Shown here one piece after another: positions 6,162 through 16,100 of a DNA stretch of 46,320 nt (its first letter is position 1; every line of letters begins with the position of its first letter). This DNA comes from Candidatus Mediterraneibacter excrementavium. Its GTDB lineage: Bacteria; Bacillota; Clostridia; Lachnospirales; Lachnospiraceae. The DNA lies in assembly GCA_019120275.1 (NCBI GenBank), contig DWVL01000006.1, positions 1 to 46,320 of the forward strand. Reading direction: 5' to 3'. The position numbers and the translations under genes are program-made. Under the pieces are notes generated by a model. The model did no database searches, was not told the origin of the DNA, and worked only from the letters and a program-made list of their open reading frames with translations.

Positions 6162-8413
6162 TATTCCGCCTGTTCTTCGTCCTGTTCCTCCCGCTCCTCT
6201 TCCTGTTCGGCAAATGCCTGACGTCCGTTCTCCGGCTCCTGCGGGTCACGCGGGATTTCCGTCAGGACTCCGTCATTGTACTCATACAGTCTGGATTCAC
6301 GGAATATGGTATTGCTTGATCCCACCTGCGCGACCATTACGGTATCACCGTTTTCGATCTGCGAGTCTTTCAGGTCAAGCCTCGTATTATTCAAAAATGT
6401 CGTCGTCTGTTTTTCTCCGTTGATATAGACCTTGCTCTGCTTTGTAAAATTTTCTCCATATACAGTGTAGGTCGTTCCGTCAGCCTGCACTACAAACTGC
6501 GATATCTCCGCATCTTTCACTCCCATGACCATATGCGGCTCAATGACCGGAGCGCCGTATTTATCATAAATATACTGGTCTCCGTACATCATGTCATACT
6601 GCAGCAGTTCCAGATCCGCCAGATAATCTTTGGTCTCACGGCGCTGCTGATGATAATTGAACACAGTTCCGGAATGGATGTCCAGGCGGTCAAATACTTC
6701 CGCCATGATCTGGTATGCCGCCAGATTTGCATCCTTTTTCTCCAGACCGATGTTGTCCCAGATGACATAATTCGTATTATAGAGATAACGGCTTTTCAGG
6801 TCTTTCGCTTCCAGATCCATGGTCGGGAGATGATCGCCATAGAAGACGAGCACGGTCGGCTCATTCCTCGACTGGACCGCTTCGATCAGTTCTCCGGCGA
6901 ACTTATCCATCTCATGGACCAGATTCACATAATATTCCCAGGCGTTGCGTTCCCCTTCATCTTCCACGCCGCTGACGATGATCTCCGGATTTTCCAGTAC
7001 TTTCTCAGTCGGGTATTCCCCGTGTCCTTCCACACTGACCGTAAATACGAAGTCCTGTCCTTCTGTCGTATCCATGGACTCCATGATATTCGGCACAAGG
7101 ATGTCATCGGTTGCCCATCCTTTTGGCGTCGTCTGCAGGATATTCATAAATTCCTTACTCGTGTAATGGTCAAATCCCATGTTGTTGAAGACCTGGGCAC
7201 GGCTGTAGAAATTTCCGCCATTATTGTGCAGCGCTTCCGCGCCGTAGCCAAGATTTTTCAACGCAGAAGCGGCGCTTTCCATCGGATTGAATTTGGCATA
7301 TGTCTTATACGGATATTCCCCGGGCCCGAAGAAACGCATACTCATCCCGGTAAGCACTTCAAACTCCGTATTGGCAGTACCGGCCCCGACAGACGGAACT
7401 TTGAAATATCCGCTGGAATACTCATTGAAAAGCTTTCTCAAGTTCGGGATCGGATCTTCGGAAAATCTCAGCCATTCCACTTCCGTCGGATCGAAGAAAG
7501 ATTCCAGCTGCACAAAAATAACATTTGGCAGCTCATCTTCCGAACGCCCGGTAAGAGCTTTTGTCATCTCTCCGCCGTCACTGATCTCATTCATCGTCTG
7601 TTCGCTGTATCCGGCGGGCTCATTGATGCCTGTATTAAAAAGGCTGGCTGAGAAACAGTACGGGAAGCCGTAGTCTTCATACGCAAAAGCGATGTTCCCG
7701 AAGTAATTGGAGATCACCCGCTTGTCGATCGCCTCATCTGTCAGCCACAGGCAGGCGCCAAATGATACAGCCACCCCGCCCAGAGCGATGATCCGGTGCA
7801 TTTTCCCGGTAAACTGACCGCCTCTGCGCCACATGGATACGATCCAGAGCACCAGAGCTGCCACACCGATGATGATCATGATCAGCTCAAATGCATTAAA
7901 ATAATTCCCGGTCAGTTCCAGCGCATCCGAGAGCACTTTCAGGTCCTGGGCATTGAACGGCGTCACCCGCTTTGTCAGCAGATAGCCGTTGCAGGTCCCC
8001 AGGAAGATCCAGAACACGCTCAGCAGGATCCGGGCAAACACACGCCTGCGGAACAGATAAACGATCATAAACGTCACGAATATCATGAACGCATTGTACA
8101 GGAACACAAGCGGCGTACCCGTCATATAGTCCCATGCCTCAAAAAATGACAGCCGGGAAACCGTCTCGATCAGAAAATTGATCACGCACGCCAGCAGGAA
8201 CTGGAGCGGCAGGGAAAAACGGTTCATCCATTTATACACCGGCTGCATCTTCCTGGCGAATCTGCTGTTCCGGCGTTCTTCCAGGATCCGCTGCCGGCGC
8301 TCTTTTTTCTCTTTATAATGTCGCTTTATATCTTCCGGTTTCAGATTTTTCAGATTTTTAACTTTTATAAAAAAGCCTTTAATATCAGGCCGTCTGATAT
8401 GAATCTGCTTCAT
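6161..8413 (-). CDS. LTA synthase-family phosphoglycerol transferase with C-terminal IPT-like domain
   Basis: 750 residues. A basic N-terminal segment of about 65 residues precedes five or so membrane helices (about 68-220), then an extracellular sulfatase-fold domain from about 295. Metal and nucleophile residues match the family: Glu304 in FVQLESFF, Thr346 in GAGTANTEFEVLTG, and the GDHLP motif. Such enzymes polymerise glycerol phosphate from phosphatidylglycerol onto lipid or cell-wall acceptors. After the sulfatase domain there is an added beta-rich segment (about 645-715, with TYTVYGENFTKQSKVYING) resembling an IPT/TIG fold and a strongly acidic Glu-rich tail. It lies 70 nt after valS and overlaps folC by one base. 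Whether the product is a type I LTA or another glycopolymer is not decidable here. Confidence 0.85.
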   Translation of the reverse strand: MKQIHIRRPDIKGFFIKVKNLKNLKPEDIKRHYKEKKERRQRILEERRNSRFARKMQPVYKWMNRFSLPLQFLLACVINFLIETVSRLSFFEAWDYMTGTPLVFLYNAFMIFVTFMIVYLFRRRVFARILLSVFWIFLGTCNGYLLTKRVTPFNAQDLKVLSDALELTGNYFNAFELIMIIIGVAALVLWIVSMWRRGGQFTGKMHRIIALGGVAVSFGACLWLTDEAIDKRVISNYFGNIAFAYEDYGFPYCFSASLFNTGINEPAGYSEQTMNEISDGGEMTKALTGRSEDELPNVIFVQLESFFDPTEVEWLRFSEDPIPNLRKLFNEYSSGYFKVPSVGAGTANTEFEVLTGMSMRFFGPGEYPYKTYAKFNPMESAASALKNLGYGAEALHNNGGNFYSRAQVFNNMGFDHYTSKEFMNILQTTPKGWATDDILVPNIMESMDTTEGQDFVFTVSVEGHGEYPTEKVLENPEIIVSGVEDEGERNAWEYYVNLVHEMDKFAGELIEAVQSRNEPTVLVFYGDHLPTMDLEAKDLKSRYLYNTNYVIWDNIGLEKKDANLAAYQIMAEVFDRLDIHSGTVFNYHQQRRETKDYLADLELLQYDMMYGDQYIYDKYGAPVIEPHMVMGVKDAEISQFVVQADGTTYTVYGENFTKQSKVYINGEKQTTTFLNNTRLDLKDSQIENGDTVMVAQVGSSNTIFRESRLYEYNDGVLTEIPRDPQEPENGRQAFAEQEEEREEQDEEQAE

Positions 8414-8483
8414 CTGTGATCTCTGTCCTTTCTGTGCGCCGCCGTGCGGCGCATGAAGCCTCTTTGATACGGATTACTCTCTG

Positions 8484-11135
8484 TTATTTTGAAAGACCGG
8501 CCATTCTCTCTTTTACCTGTTCAAGCATCTGCATGTATTTCTCCAGTTTATCGCGTTCCGCCTGAACCTTATCCGCCGGAGCTTTGCTGACAAACTTCTC
8601 ATTCGCGAGCATGCCCTGCGCCCTTTTGATCTCTTTGTTCAGTCTTTCCTCTTCTTTTGAAAGCCGCTCTTTTTCCTGCTCAAAATCTACCAGATCCTCA
8701 AGCGGCAGGTATACGACCGCGTCCGGAACCACTACGGATACCGCATTGTCCGAGATTTCTTCCTTATCCTGCCGGATCACGATCTCATTCGCCATCATAA
8801 GAGGCATGACAGATCCTGCAAGTTCCGGGATCCCCCCGCACAGTTCCACCTGGTCGGAAACGATATATACTTTCGTTTTTCTGCTGTTCGGGACATTCAT
8901 TTCAGAGCGGATGTTGCGGATTCCCCTGACGATCGCCTTTACATGCTCCATCAGGCTCTCATCCGCCGGGAAATTCCACTCTTCTTTATACTTCGGCCAC
9001 TCTGACATCATGAGGGATTCTTCCTCCGGTACAAGGGCGCTGTATATTTCTTCTGTGATAAACGGCATGAACGGGTGCAGGAGTTTTAACGCCTGTCCGA
9101 GCACGGTCTTCAGCACCCAGAGCACGCATTCTGCAGACTTCGGATATTCTTCCGCATGGTAAATACGGTCTTTTGCAAGTTCCACATACCAGTCGCAGAA
9201 CTCGTCCCAGATAAAGTCGTACACTTTCTGGACCGCAATGCCCAGTTCGTATTTATCCATATTTTCTGTCACGTCTTTTGCCAGCGTATTGACCGCGGAC
9301 AGGATCCAGCGATCCGCCGGTGTAAGCAACGCCTCGTCCGGCTTGCCGATCACCATCTCATCCTTTATATTCATCAGGATGAAACGGGATGCATTCCATA
9401 CTTTATTGGCAAAATTGCGGCTCGCCTCTACTCTTTCATTGTAGAAACGCATATCGTTGCCCGGCGCATTTCCGGTCACAAGCGTCAGCCTCAGCGCGTC
9501 CGCGCCGTACTTGTCGATGATCTCCAGCGGATCGATGCCGTTTCCGAGGGACTTGCTCATCTTCCGTCCCAGGGAGTCGCGCACCAGACCGTGGATCAGC
9601 ACGGTGTGGAACGGGGATTTCCCGGTATGTGCGTATCCGGAGAATACCATACGGATCACCCAGAAGAAGATAATGTCATATCCGGTCACCAGCACATCTG
9701 TCGGATAGAAGTAGTCCAGATCCTCCGTCTTCTCCGGCCAGCCGAGCGTGGAGAACGGCCACAGGGCGGATGAGAACCAGGTATCCAGGGTATCCTCATC
9801 CTGGGTAAAATGTGTGCATCCGCAGTGCGGGCACTTCTCCGGCGCGTGGCGGTCCACTACGAACTCGCCGCACTCGTCGCAGTAATATGCCGGGATCCGG
9901 TGTCCCCACCAGATCTGGCGGGAGATGCACCAGTCCTTGATATTTTCCAGCCAGTGCAGGTAGATCTTATCAAAACGGTCCGGTACGAACTTCAGCTCGC
10001 CGGTCTTCAGCGCGTTGATCGCCGGTTTCGCCAGCTCGTCCATTTTTACGAACCACTGCTGTTTGATCAGGGGTTCCACCGTCGTGCCGCAGCGGTCATG
10101 GGTGCCCACCGCATGGGTGTGCGGAACAACTTTTACCAGATATCCCTGTTCCTCCAGTTCCTTTACAATAGCCTTCCGCGCTTCGTAGCGGTCCATGCCT
10201 GCGTATTTTCCGCCGTTCTCATTGATCGTCGCATCGTCATTCATGATGTTGATCTCCGGCAGGTTGTGGCGCTTGCCCACCTCGAAGTCATTCGGGTCGT
10301 GGGCCGGCGTGATCTTCACAGCGCCGGTTCCGAACTCTTTGTCCACATAGTAATCCGCCACGATCGGGATCTCACGGCCCACCAGCGGCAGGATCACATT
10401 CTTCCCTACGATATCGGTATAGCGCTCATCATCCGGATGTACGGCAATGGCTGTATCGCCAAGCATGGTCTCCGGACGGGTCGTTGCGATCTCCAGGAAC
10501 CGGTCTGTTCCCACGATCGGATATTTAATGTGCCAGAAATGTCCTTCCTGCTCCTCATGCTCCACCTCAGCGTCAGACAGGGACGTCTTGCACTTCGGGC
10601 ACCAGTTGATGATCCTGGAGCCTTTGTAAATATAGCCTTTCTTGTACAGGCTGATAAACACTTCCTCCACGGCTTTGGAACAGCCCTCATCCATTGTGAA
10701 ACGCTCCCTGTCCCAGTCGCAGGAGATGCCCAGCTTCTTCAGCTGGTTCTCGATGGTTCCGGCATATTCCTCTTTCCACTGCCAGGTCCGCTTCAGGAAG
10801 CCTTCGCGTCCCAGTTCTTTCTTATCGATGCCCTCTTCTTTGAGCTGGTTTGTCACCTTTACTTCTGTGGAGATGGCCGCATGGTCCGTTCCCGGAACCC
10901 ACAGTGCATTGTATCCCTCCATCCGCTTATAACGGATCAGGATATCCTGCAGTGTATTGTCCAGGGCATGCCCCATATGAAGCTTGCCTGTGATGTTCGG
11001 AGGCGGCATAACCGTTGTGAACGGCTTTCTGCTCCGGTCAACCTCTGCGTGGAAATATTTGTTCTCACACCATTTCTCATACAGTTTCTCTTCGATCGCT
11101 TTCGGATCGTATGTCTTTGCCAGTTCCTTGCTCAT
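8484..11135 (-). CDS. valS: Valine-tRNA ligase
   Basis: 883 residues, the usual size for ValS. The class I signatures are present: [15 protein letters not shown] (HMGH at 53-56) and [10 protein letters not shown] (around residue 525). Four-cysteine metal sites typical of the family appear (WCPKC near 180; CDECGEF and CPHCGC near 420-440). The C-terminus holds the anticodon-binding domain and a coiled-coil arm (about 810-880). The enzyme charges tRNA-Val. Its start at 11135 is preceded by AAAGGAG. Expression is controlled by a T-box leader at 11201-11445 with a Val specifier, which confirms the amino acid. Confidence 0.97.
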   Translation of the reverse strand: MSKELAKTYDPKAIEEKLYEKWCENKYFHAEVDRSRKPFTTVMPPPNITGKLHMGHALDNTLQDILIRYKRMEGYNALWVPGTDHAAISTEVKVTNQLKEEGIDKKELGREGFLKRTWQWKEEYAGTIENQLKKLGISCDWDRERFTMDEGCSKAVEEVFISLYKKGYIYKGSRIINWCPKCKTSLSDAEVEHEEQEGHFWHIKYPIVGTDRFLEIATTRPETMLGDTAIAVHPDDERYTDIVGKNVILPLVGREIPIVADYYVDKEFGTGAVKITPAHDPNDFEVGKRHNLPEINIMNDDATINENGGKYAGMDRYEARKAIVKELEEQGYLVKVVPHTHAVGTHDRCGTTVEPLIKQQWFVKMDELAKPAINALKTGELKFVPDRFDKIYLHWLENIKDWCISRQIWWGHRIPAYYCDECGEFVVDRHAPEKCPHCGCTHFTQDEDTLDTWFSSALWPFSTLGWPEKTEDLDYFYPTDVLVTGYDIIFFWVIRMVFSGYAHTGKSPFHTVLIHGLVRDSLGRKMSKSLGNGIDPLEIIDKYGADALRLTLVTGNAPGNDMRFYNERVEASRNFANKVWNASRFILMNIKDEMVIGKPDEALLTPADRWILSAVNTLAKDVTENMDKYELGIAVQKVYDFIWDEFCDWYVELAKDRIYHAEEYPKSAECVLWVLKTVLGQALKLLHPFMPFITEEIYSALVPEEESLMMSEWPKYKEEWNFPADESLMEHVKAIVRGIRNIRSEMNVPNSRKTKVYIVSDQVELCGGIPELAGSVMPLMMANEIVIRQDKEEISDNAVSVVVPDAVVYLPLEDLVDFEQEKERLSKEEERLNKEIKRAQGMLANEKFVSKAPADKVQAERDKLEKYMQMLEQVKERMAGLSK

Positions 11136-11200
11136 CTTGCTCTCCTTTTGCCCTCATTTCTCGCTTTACTGCATCAGTGTTCACGGTTTCTTCACAATTC

Positions 11201-11445
11201 CATAAAGAAACGCCCTTTACATAATGTAAAGGGCGAAATCTCCGCGGTACCACCTTAATTTATGTCTCTTGAGTCCTGTAACGTGGACCATTCCGGGACA
11301 GCTTACCTGCATATCGCTGTTCAGCCATCCGGTTCAGAAGCTACCTTCCATGACTCTTTTCCGAAACCGCCTTCCAGCCGGCATCATACCGGGCAGTTCT
11401 CTCTGACAGAAGTGATCATGTACTCCTCTTCATCCTTACCTTTGT
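11201..11445 (-). promoter_or_regulatory. T-box riboswitch (valine) upstream of valS
   Basis: The conserved T-box sequence TTAAGGTGGTACCGCGG is read on the minus strand at 11242-11258, followed by a GC-rich terminator stem CGCCCTTTAC/GTAAAGGGCG (11211-11235) and a U-rich tail. Stem I begins near 11438 with GATGAAG and the AGTA element. The pairing CATGA/TCATG above and GAAG/CTTC below defines the specifier loop, whose 3' strand GAAGGTAG contains a GUA valine codon at complement 11342-11344. Uncharged tRNA-Val would stabilise the antiterminator and allow transcription into valS and downstream genes. Confidence 0.95.
11211..11235 (-). terminator. T-box-controlled terminator
   Basis: 10-bp perfect stem with a 5-nt loop just downstream of the T-box sequence, followed on the minus strand by TTTCTTT. 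It is the regulated terminator of the valS leader. Confidence 0.9.
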
Positions 11446-11479
11446 TACAATAGTATTAACTAAAAATTAACTATCAAAT

Positions 11480-11508
11480 ACTATAGTAGGAAGAGGAGAA
11501 TTTGTCAA
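11480..11508 (-). promoter_or_regulatory. Sigma-A-type promoter of valS
   Basis: Minus-strand TTGACA (11503-11508), 17-bp spacer, TATAGT (11480-11485). It lies about 40 nt upstream of T-box stem I, a suitable distance for the leader transcript. Confidence 0.85.
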
Positions 11509-11535
11509 GAAGTTTAGGGAAACTTAAGAATCGGT

Positions 11536-12306
11536 TCACGCATCCGTCATATCTTTGATCATATCAACAATATCATATCCGTAATTCTCCCCGGTTGCCC
11601 AGCCCAGCCCCTCGGGATTTTCCTGCTGCCCGAGCCACTGCACATAGGGTGCCGAGCCTTTCTTCACATAGACATACCGGTCATCCACGCATGCCCCGTT
11701 CAGTGCATCGTCAGTCGCATACGCCTTCAGATGCTGGATCTGGGCACGGATCCCCGTCCGAACGTCCGGGTAGGAATTGCCGGGCACACCGTTTCCAGTC
11801 GTCCCAAGTCCTGCAAAATTAAACTGCTCAATATGAGCATCCCCGCCGTACTGCAGGAACCCGGTTTCTTTCATTGTCTGGGCAAACGCCACTTCAGGGC
11901 GCACACCTTCCGCCGCCGCTTCATCAATATACATCTGACAAAATGCCTCAATAGATTCCGCACCGCCCTCTGACAGATCTTCCGAAGGATATTCTTCGCC
12001 TGAATCATTAAAATAATCGACCATATCCTGTACGGTAATATCACTGCTGCCCATGACCGGATACTGGCCGGATGAGATCAGAGCCTGCGTTTCCTGAAGT
12101 TCTGTTTCTTCTTTCGTTAAAATATCTTCTTCCTTTTTATTCCCTGAAATCATTTTTTTATCCATATCAGATTCTGATGTCTGAAATGATAAAACTCCTT
12201 TCGCACCGGCAATACCAAGCGCAATCATGAGCAGCACAGCCAGTCCCGCTTCTATATAAAAGTGTTTCCAGTTCATATAAATCCGCCCGTACATTCTTTT
12301 CCACAT
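11536..12306 (-). CDS. Membrane-anchored glucosaminidase-domain protein
   Basis: 256 residues. A short cytoplasmic start is followed by one membrane helix (about 16-36, YIEAGLAVLLMIALGIAG), a charged linker (about 45-85), and an extracellular domain from about 110. That domain has EAFCQMYIDEAAAEGVRPEVAFAQTMKETGF, with a Glu in the place of the GH73 catalytic acid, then FNFAGLGTTGNG and a WATGENYGYDIVDMI end, as in endo-beta-N-acetylglucosaminidases that cut peptidoglycan glycan strands. The start at 12306 has GAGG upstream. It lies past the terminator of the adhesin/coiled-coil unit, and a promoter is not obvious in the 35 nt between, so read-through may supply expression. A role in wall remodelling is inferred from the domain. 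Confidence 0.78.
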   Translation of the reverse strand: MWKRMYGRIYMNWKHFYIEAGLAVLLMIALGIAGAKGVLSFQTSESDMDKKMISGNKKEEDILTKEETELQETQALISSGQYPVMGSSDITVQDMVDYFNDSGEEYPSEDLSEGGAESIEAFCQMYIDEAAAEGVRPEVAFAQTMKETGFLQYGGDAHIEQFNFAGLGTTGNGVPGNSYPDVRTGIRAQIQHLKAYATDDALNGACVDDRYVYVKKGSAPYVQWLGQQENPEGLGWATGENYGYDIVDMIKDMTDA

Positions 12307-12340
12307 TATATGAGCCTCATTTCTCCGATATCCGGTTATA

Positions 12341-12370
12341 AAAAAGAAAGTTCCGAAGAACTTTCTTTTT
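12341..12370 (-). terminator. Intrinsic terminator after the coiled-coil gene
   Basis: A-rich/U-rich stem of up to 13 bp with a 4-nt loop reading TTCG on the minus strand (AAGAAAGTTC-TTCG-GAACTTTCTT), ending in a U-run, 9 nt past the stop of the coiled-coil gene. Its symmetry would allow function in both directions. Confidence 0.9.
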
Positions 12371-12378
12371 TATAATGA

Positions 12379-13155
12379 TCATGCAAGCTGCTGCAACATT
12401 TTCGAATGCTGTGCCACAACTGTTTTCAGGATCCCGATATCTTCTTCCATCGCATCAATCCTGGATGACGATTGCTCAAATCGCGTTGCCGCTGGAACAT
12501 AATTTTCCACCAGCAGTGAGATCTTGTAGTCGACCACATTTTCGAGGTAAAGATGTATTCCATGTACATCCTCCAGCAATTGTGTCATACTTGTCTTCTG
12601 CTGTGTCATATCGCTTTGCAACTCATTCATTCCAGTCTGAAGTTCTGTTACATCGCCGCACAACTCATTCATTCCAGTCTGAAGTTCTGTTACATCGCCG
12701 CGCAACTCATTCATTCCGGTCTGAAGTTCTGTTACATGACTCTGCAGCTCCTTCACATCACTCTGCAGCTCTGTTACATCGCCGCGCAACTCATTCATTC
12801 CAGTCTGCAGTTCTGTCACATCACTCCGCAGCTCCTTCACATCACTCTGCAGCTCTGTTACATCGCTCCGCAGTTCCTTCACATCACTCTGCAGCTCTGT
12901 CACGTCGCTCCGCAACTCCTTCACATCACTCTGCAGCTCTGTCACGTCGCTCCGCAGATCCTTTACATCACTTTGTAACTCTGTTACATCGCTCCGCAGG
13001 TCTGTTACATCACTCCGCAGGTCTGTTACATCGCTCCGCAGCTCCTTCACATCATCTTTTAATTCATGGATATCATCTTTAATGGGCTGGAGTTCCGTCT
13101 TGAATTTCTGATCCATCATATCTGATATTGCCGATAATAATTCGTGATTTGTCAT
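12379..13155 (-). CDS. Heptad-repeat coiled-coil protein
   Basis: 258 residues. After an N-terminal segment (MTNHELLSAISDMMDQKF) come 21 near-perfect heptads at residues 35-181, mostly DVTELQS/DVKELRS and later GMNELRG/DVTELQT, with V or M and L at the a/d spacing of a long parallel coiled coil. A less regular region (182-258) follows, with further amphipathic helices. No signal peptide or membrane helix is seen, so it is probably cytoplasmic. The start at 13155 has GGGAGGTGG upstream. It begins 43 nt after the adhesin stop and precedes a strong terminator, so it is probably the last gene of the adhesin transcript. One heptad has a unique cysteine (Cys166). Function unknown. Confidence 0.85.
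   Translation of the reverse strand: MTNHELLSAISDMMDQKFKTELQPIKDDIHELKDDVKELRSDVTDLRSDVTDLRSDVTELQSDVKDLRSDVTELQSDVKELRSDVTELQSDVKELRSDVTELQSDVKELRSDVTELQTGMNELRGDVTELQSDVKELQSHVTELQTGMNELRGDVTELQTGMNELCGDVTELQTGMNELQSDMTQQKTSMTQLLEDVHGIHLYLENVVDYKISLLVENYVPAATRFEQSSSRIDAMEEDIGILKTVVAQHSKMLQQLA
12613..13053 (-). repeat. 21-bp / 42-bp in-frame tandem repeats in the coiled-coil gene
   Basis: Twenty-one consecutive 21-bp units, arranged largely as 42-bp pairs (five DVTELQ-type/DVK- or GMN-type pairs in a row, then a variant set with three GMNEL units). Neighbouring copies are almost identical at the DNA level, so unit number can change by slippage or recombination without loss of frame. Confidence 0.9.
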
Positions 13156-13198
13156 CTCTCCACCTCCCTTTTTTCATTGATCCGTTCATTTAGTACAA

Positions 13199-16100
13199 CT
13201 ACTTTATCACCTTTTTCTTACGATGTCTACAACCATTTCTTTTTCTTTCCTGATGCATTTTCTTGCTGATAAACAGCAAAATTACCGCAGCAGCCGCTCC
13301 TGCCGCTGCAAGGATCAATGCCTGTAATACATCTGATGCATCTCCTGTCTCCGGAATTGTTTTTTCTCTGAACATAACGGTCTGTCCCTCATCCATGATA
13401 TCGGCATGAACTGCCACCGGTTCTTCATATCCTTCCCGATACAGATACTCGAATACAACAACCGCTCTGCCATCCAGTCCGGATGCATCCACTGTAAAAT
13501 CCAGTTCTGTTGTTCCGCCCGCCTCTGTAATTTCAAATGTTTTCTCCGCCTTAATTTCTTCTCCATTGATCCGGAGCGGTTTACCTGTTTCCCGGTCCAT
13601 CAGGATCCCCTTAAGAATATATGTCCCCGGTATCATATTTCTGTACTCTACCGTATCCCGGATCACTGTATTTTTCCTGGGAGTTGCTTCGTGCTTCCCT
13701 GTTTCCGGTGAAACTGCTGTCGTACTGATCTCCGGAGCGGTGATATGGAATTGCTGCCCCCTGTCTTCCGGATCTGCATGTTCACTGATCATTACATCGC
13801 CCTGATACAGATATTCATATACAACGCCTGTGCATCCTGCAAATGCTGAAGCATCGAATTCAAATACCATATCAAGCGTCATCTCCGGCTCTGTTCCTGT
13901 AAATTTCAGTTCTTTTCTCAGTTCCCTGCCATCCGGATCATCTCCTTCCCGGAGCGGCTCACCGGTCCGGGCATCCGCCAGGATCCCCACAAGTGTATAC
14001 TCTTCTCCCGGCTGGATATTCACGAGATCTACCATATCTTTCACAAAGACTCTTTTCCACGGATATAACTGTTTACTGTCTGTATCTGCAGATATGGCAG
14101 TTGTATCTGTGATCTCTGTCTTACTATTGTCTACCGTCAGCGTATACTCTTCCTGTCCTTCTATCCGTCCGTCCCCGTCGATGACAAATTCACGGATTTC
14201 CGGATCGACCGCATACCCCGGTACACCTGCGACTTCACGTACGCAGTAACGGCCCGGTTCCAGTGCTTCCAGTCTTATCTGACCGTTTCTGTCCGTTTTA
14301 TATAGTTCTTTGTATGTCATTCCCGGATCAACCGGATCATCCTTGTCTTTATTCCATATAACAAATTTAACACCGGAAAGCCTTTGTTCTGATCCTGTTA
14401 CTTTTTTATCGATGACCACTACTGTCGGCCGATTCCGGACTTTCACCGTTTCCGTTATCACGGGAGTATCCTGTCCCTGATACTTCAGTTCAACCTTCCA
14501 CTCTGCGTTTTCCGGCAAAACATACCCGGACGGCTGCCTTTTTTCCCGTAATATATATTTCCCCAGATATAACAACTGACTTTTCGCCAGACCATCTTTA
14601 TCCGTCGTAAGCGTCGCAACAGTTGTCCCCTTCGGAACACGCACCGTCCCATCCGGCGTTACAATATCTTCTTCAGCCGTAATTGTAAATTCTGCTCCCT
14701 CAAGAGACTTGCCGGTATATTCATCTGTTTTCATTACACAGATCCTGCCCATTGCCGGAGTATCTTCCGCTATAATGACAAGCGGCTCATCCCAGTCGTA
14801 TGATTCGGAAATTTCAAACCGTATATCCCGCTGATTTAACAGATACCCGTCCGGAGCCTTAACTTCACGGAAATAGTAAACTCCTGCCAGAAGTTTGTCC
14901 GGAAGAATAAATGACCCCGTCTCATCAGTAATAAACGTATCATGCGTCTCTTCTTTCGGATAATACGTTGTCATACTGACCGGATTTTTTTCTGAATCCA
15001 ACAGCTGAAATTCCGTTCCTTCCACAGGTATCGTCTTTCCGGTCGATGCATCTCGCTTAACCAGCTGTACCGGTGCTACGACCAGTTTATCTTCAAGAAC
15101 ATAACGGAGCACCTGCCCTTCTTCGGAGATCGTAATTTCAAAATCACCAACGGGATCATACCTGTCAGGCGTCACCACTTCCGACACCACATACGTATCA
15201 TAGGGCAGATTTCCAACCTGTTCCGTACTTGCAAATCCATTCTCATCTGTCGTGATCCTGACGCTTTCTCCTGTTGTCTTCGATGTAATCTCAAACACAA
15301 CTCCTTCCAGCGGACTTTTCTGTTCCTTCTTTTCATCCTCATCCTGCGCGATCTTAATGATCTGCAGTTCTCCCCGGATAACTTTTTCCGGCACTTCCGG
15401 GCGGTTGTATGTATCGACTTTTTCTTCATTTCCGTCTGACGTGATCTGAACAATAAACACTTCATCATTGATCAGATATCCGGCAGGCGCTTTTGTTTCC
15501 TGTATCGTGACCGTTCCGAGAGGCAGGACCGGCTTTCCTCCGGAATCTGTATACAGGCTGTCGCCTGAGACAAGACCGCTTTCATTAAGGATTGCACGCC
15601 CCTGCTCATCTGTACGGAATACCCACGACCTCGCCGGCTGTTCCGACGTCAAATCTGTGAAGAGGCCCGGATAATAGCGGACTGTGAATTCTCCTCCCGC
15701 CAGCGTTGCCGCCCCCTGCGGAACGTTCTTTCCCGTTTCCGCATCAAGCTTCTGCAGAAGGATCTCCACCGGAGCGGACTGCGGGATATCCCTGACTTCC
15801 AGTACAACCGTCTGACCTTCCGCAACTGTGATCGGATATACCGTTGGATCAGACGCATAACCGGCCGGAGATTTATATTCCTTTACATAATACTGTCCCA
15901 CATTCAGTTCCACTGCACCTGAATTTCCCTCTTCATCGGTCGTAAACGCACCGACCTGGTCCGAACATTCCTGATCTGCATAGATCCGGTATTCAGCGCC
16001 TGCAAGACTGTAACATCCGTTTCCATCCGTAAAAGCGGGATCCGCTGATATTTTCCGGATCTTTGCACTGCCCCGCTTCCACTCATACGACAGATCCATA

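Noticed and set aside
5079..7651. Plus-strand open frames of 372-380 codons over folC and the LTA synthase gene
   Set aside because: They are antisense to genes with clear catalytic motifs and have no start signals.
9810..11258. Long open frame (482 codons) on the plus strand across valS
   Set aside because: It is antisense to a full-length valS with all class I motifs, has no ribosome site, and runs into the T-box leader. The protein has no recognisable fold.
11510..11528. Terminator of the glucosaminidase gene formed by AAGTTT/AAACTT
   Set aside because: The stem is only 6 bp, has no U-run and abuts the valS -35, so it is too weak to call.
12613..13053. Regular repeats that could suggest a CRISPR array
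   Set aside because: Units are 21/42 bp with no unique spacers and lie inside an open coiled-coil gene.
12375..13082. Plus-strand open frames across the coiled-coil gene, giving His/Ser-rich repeats
   Set aside because: The 21-bp repeats keep every frame open once one unit lacks stops. The minus frame has a proper start, ribosome site and heptad pattern; the plus frames do not.
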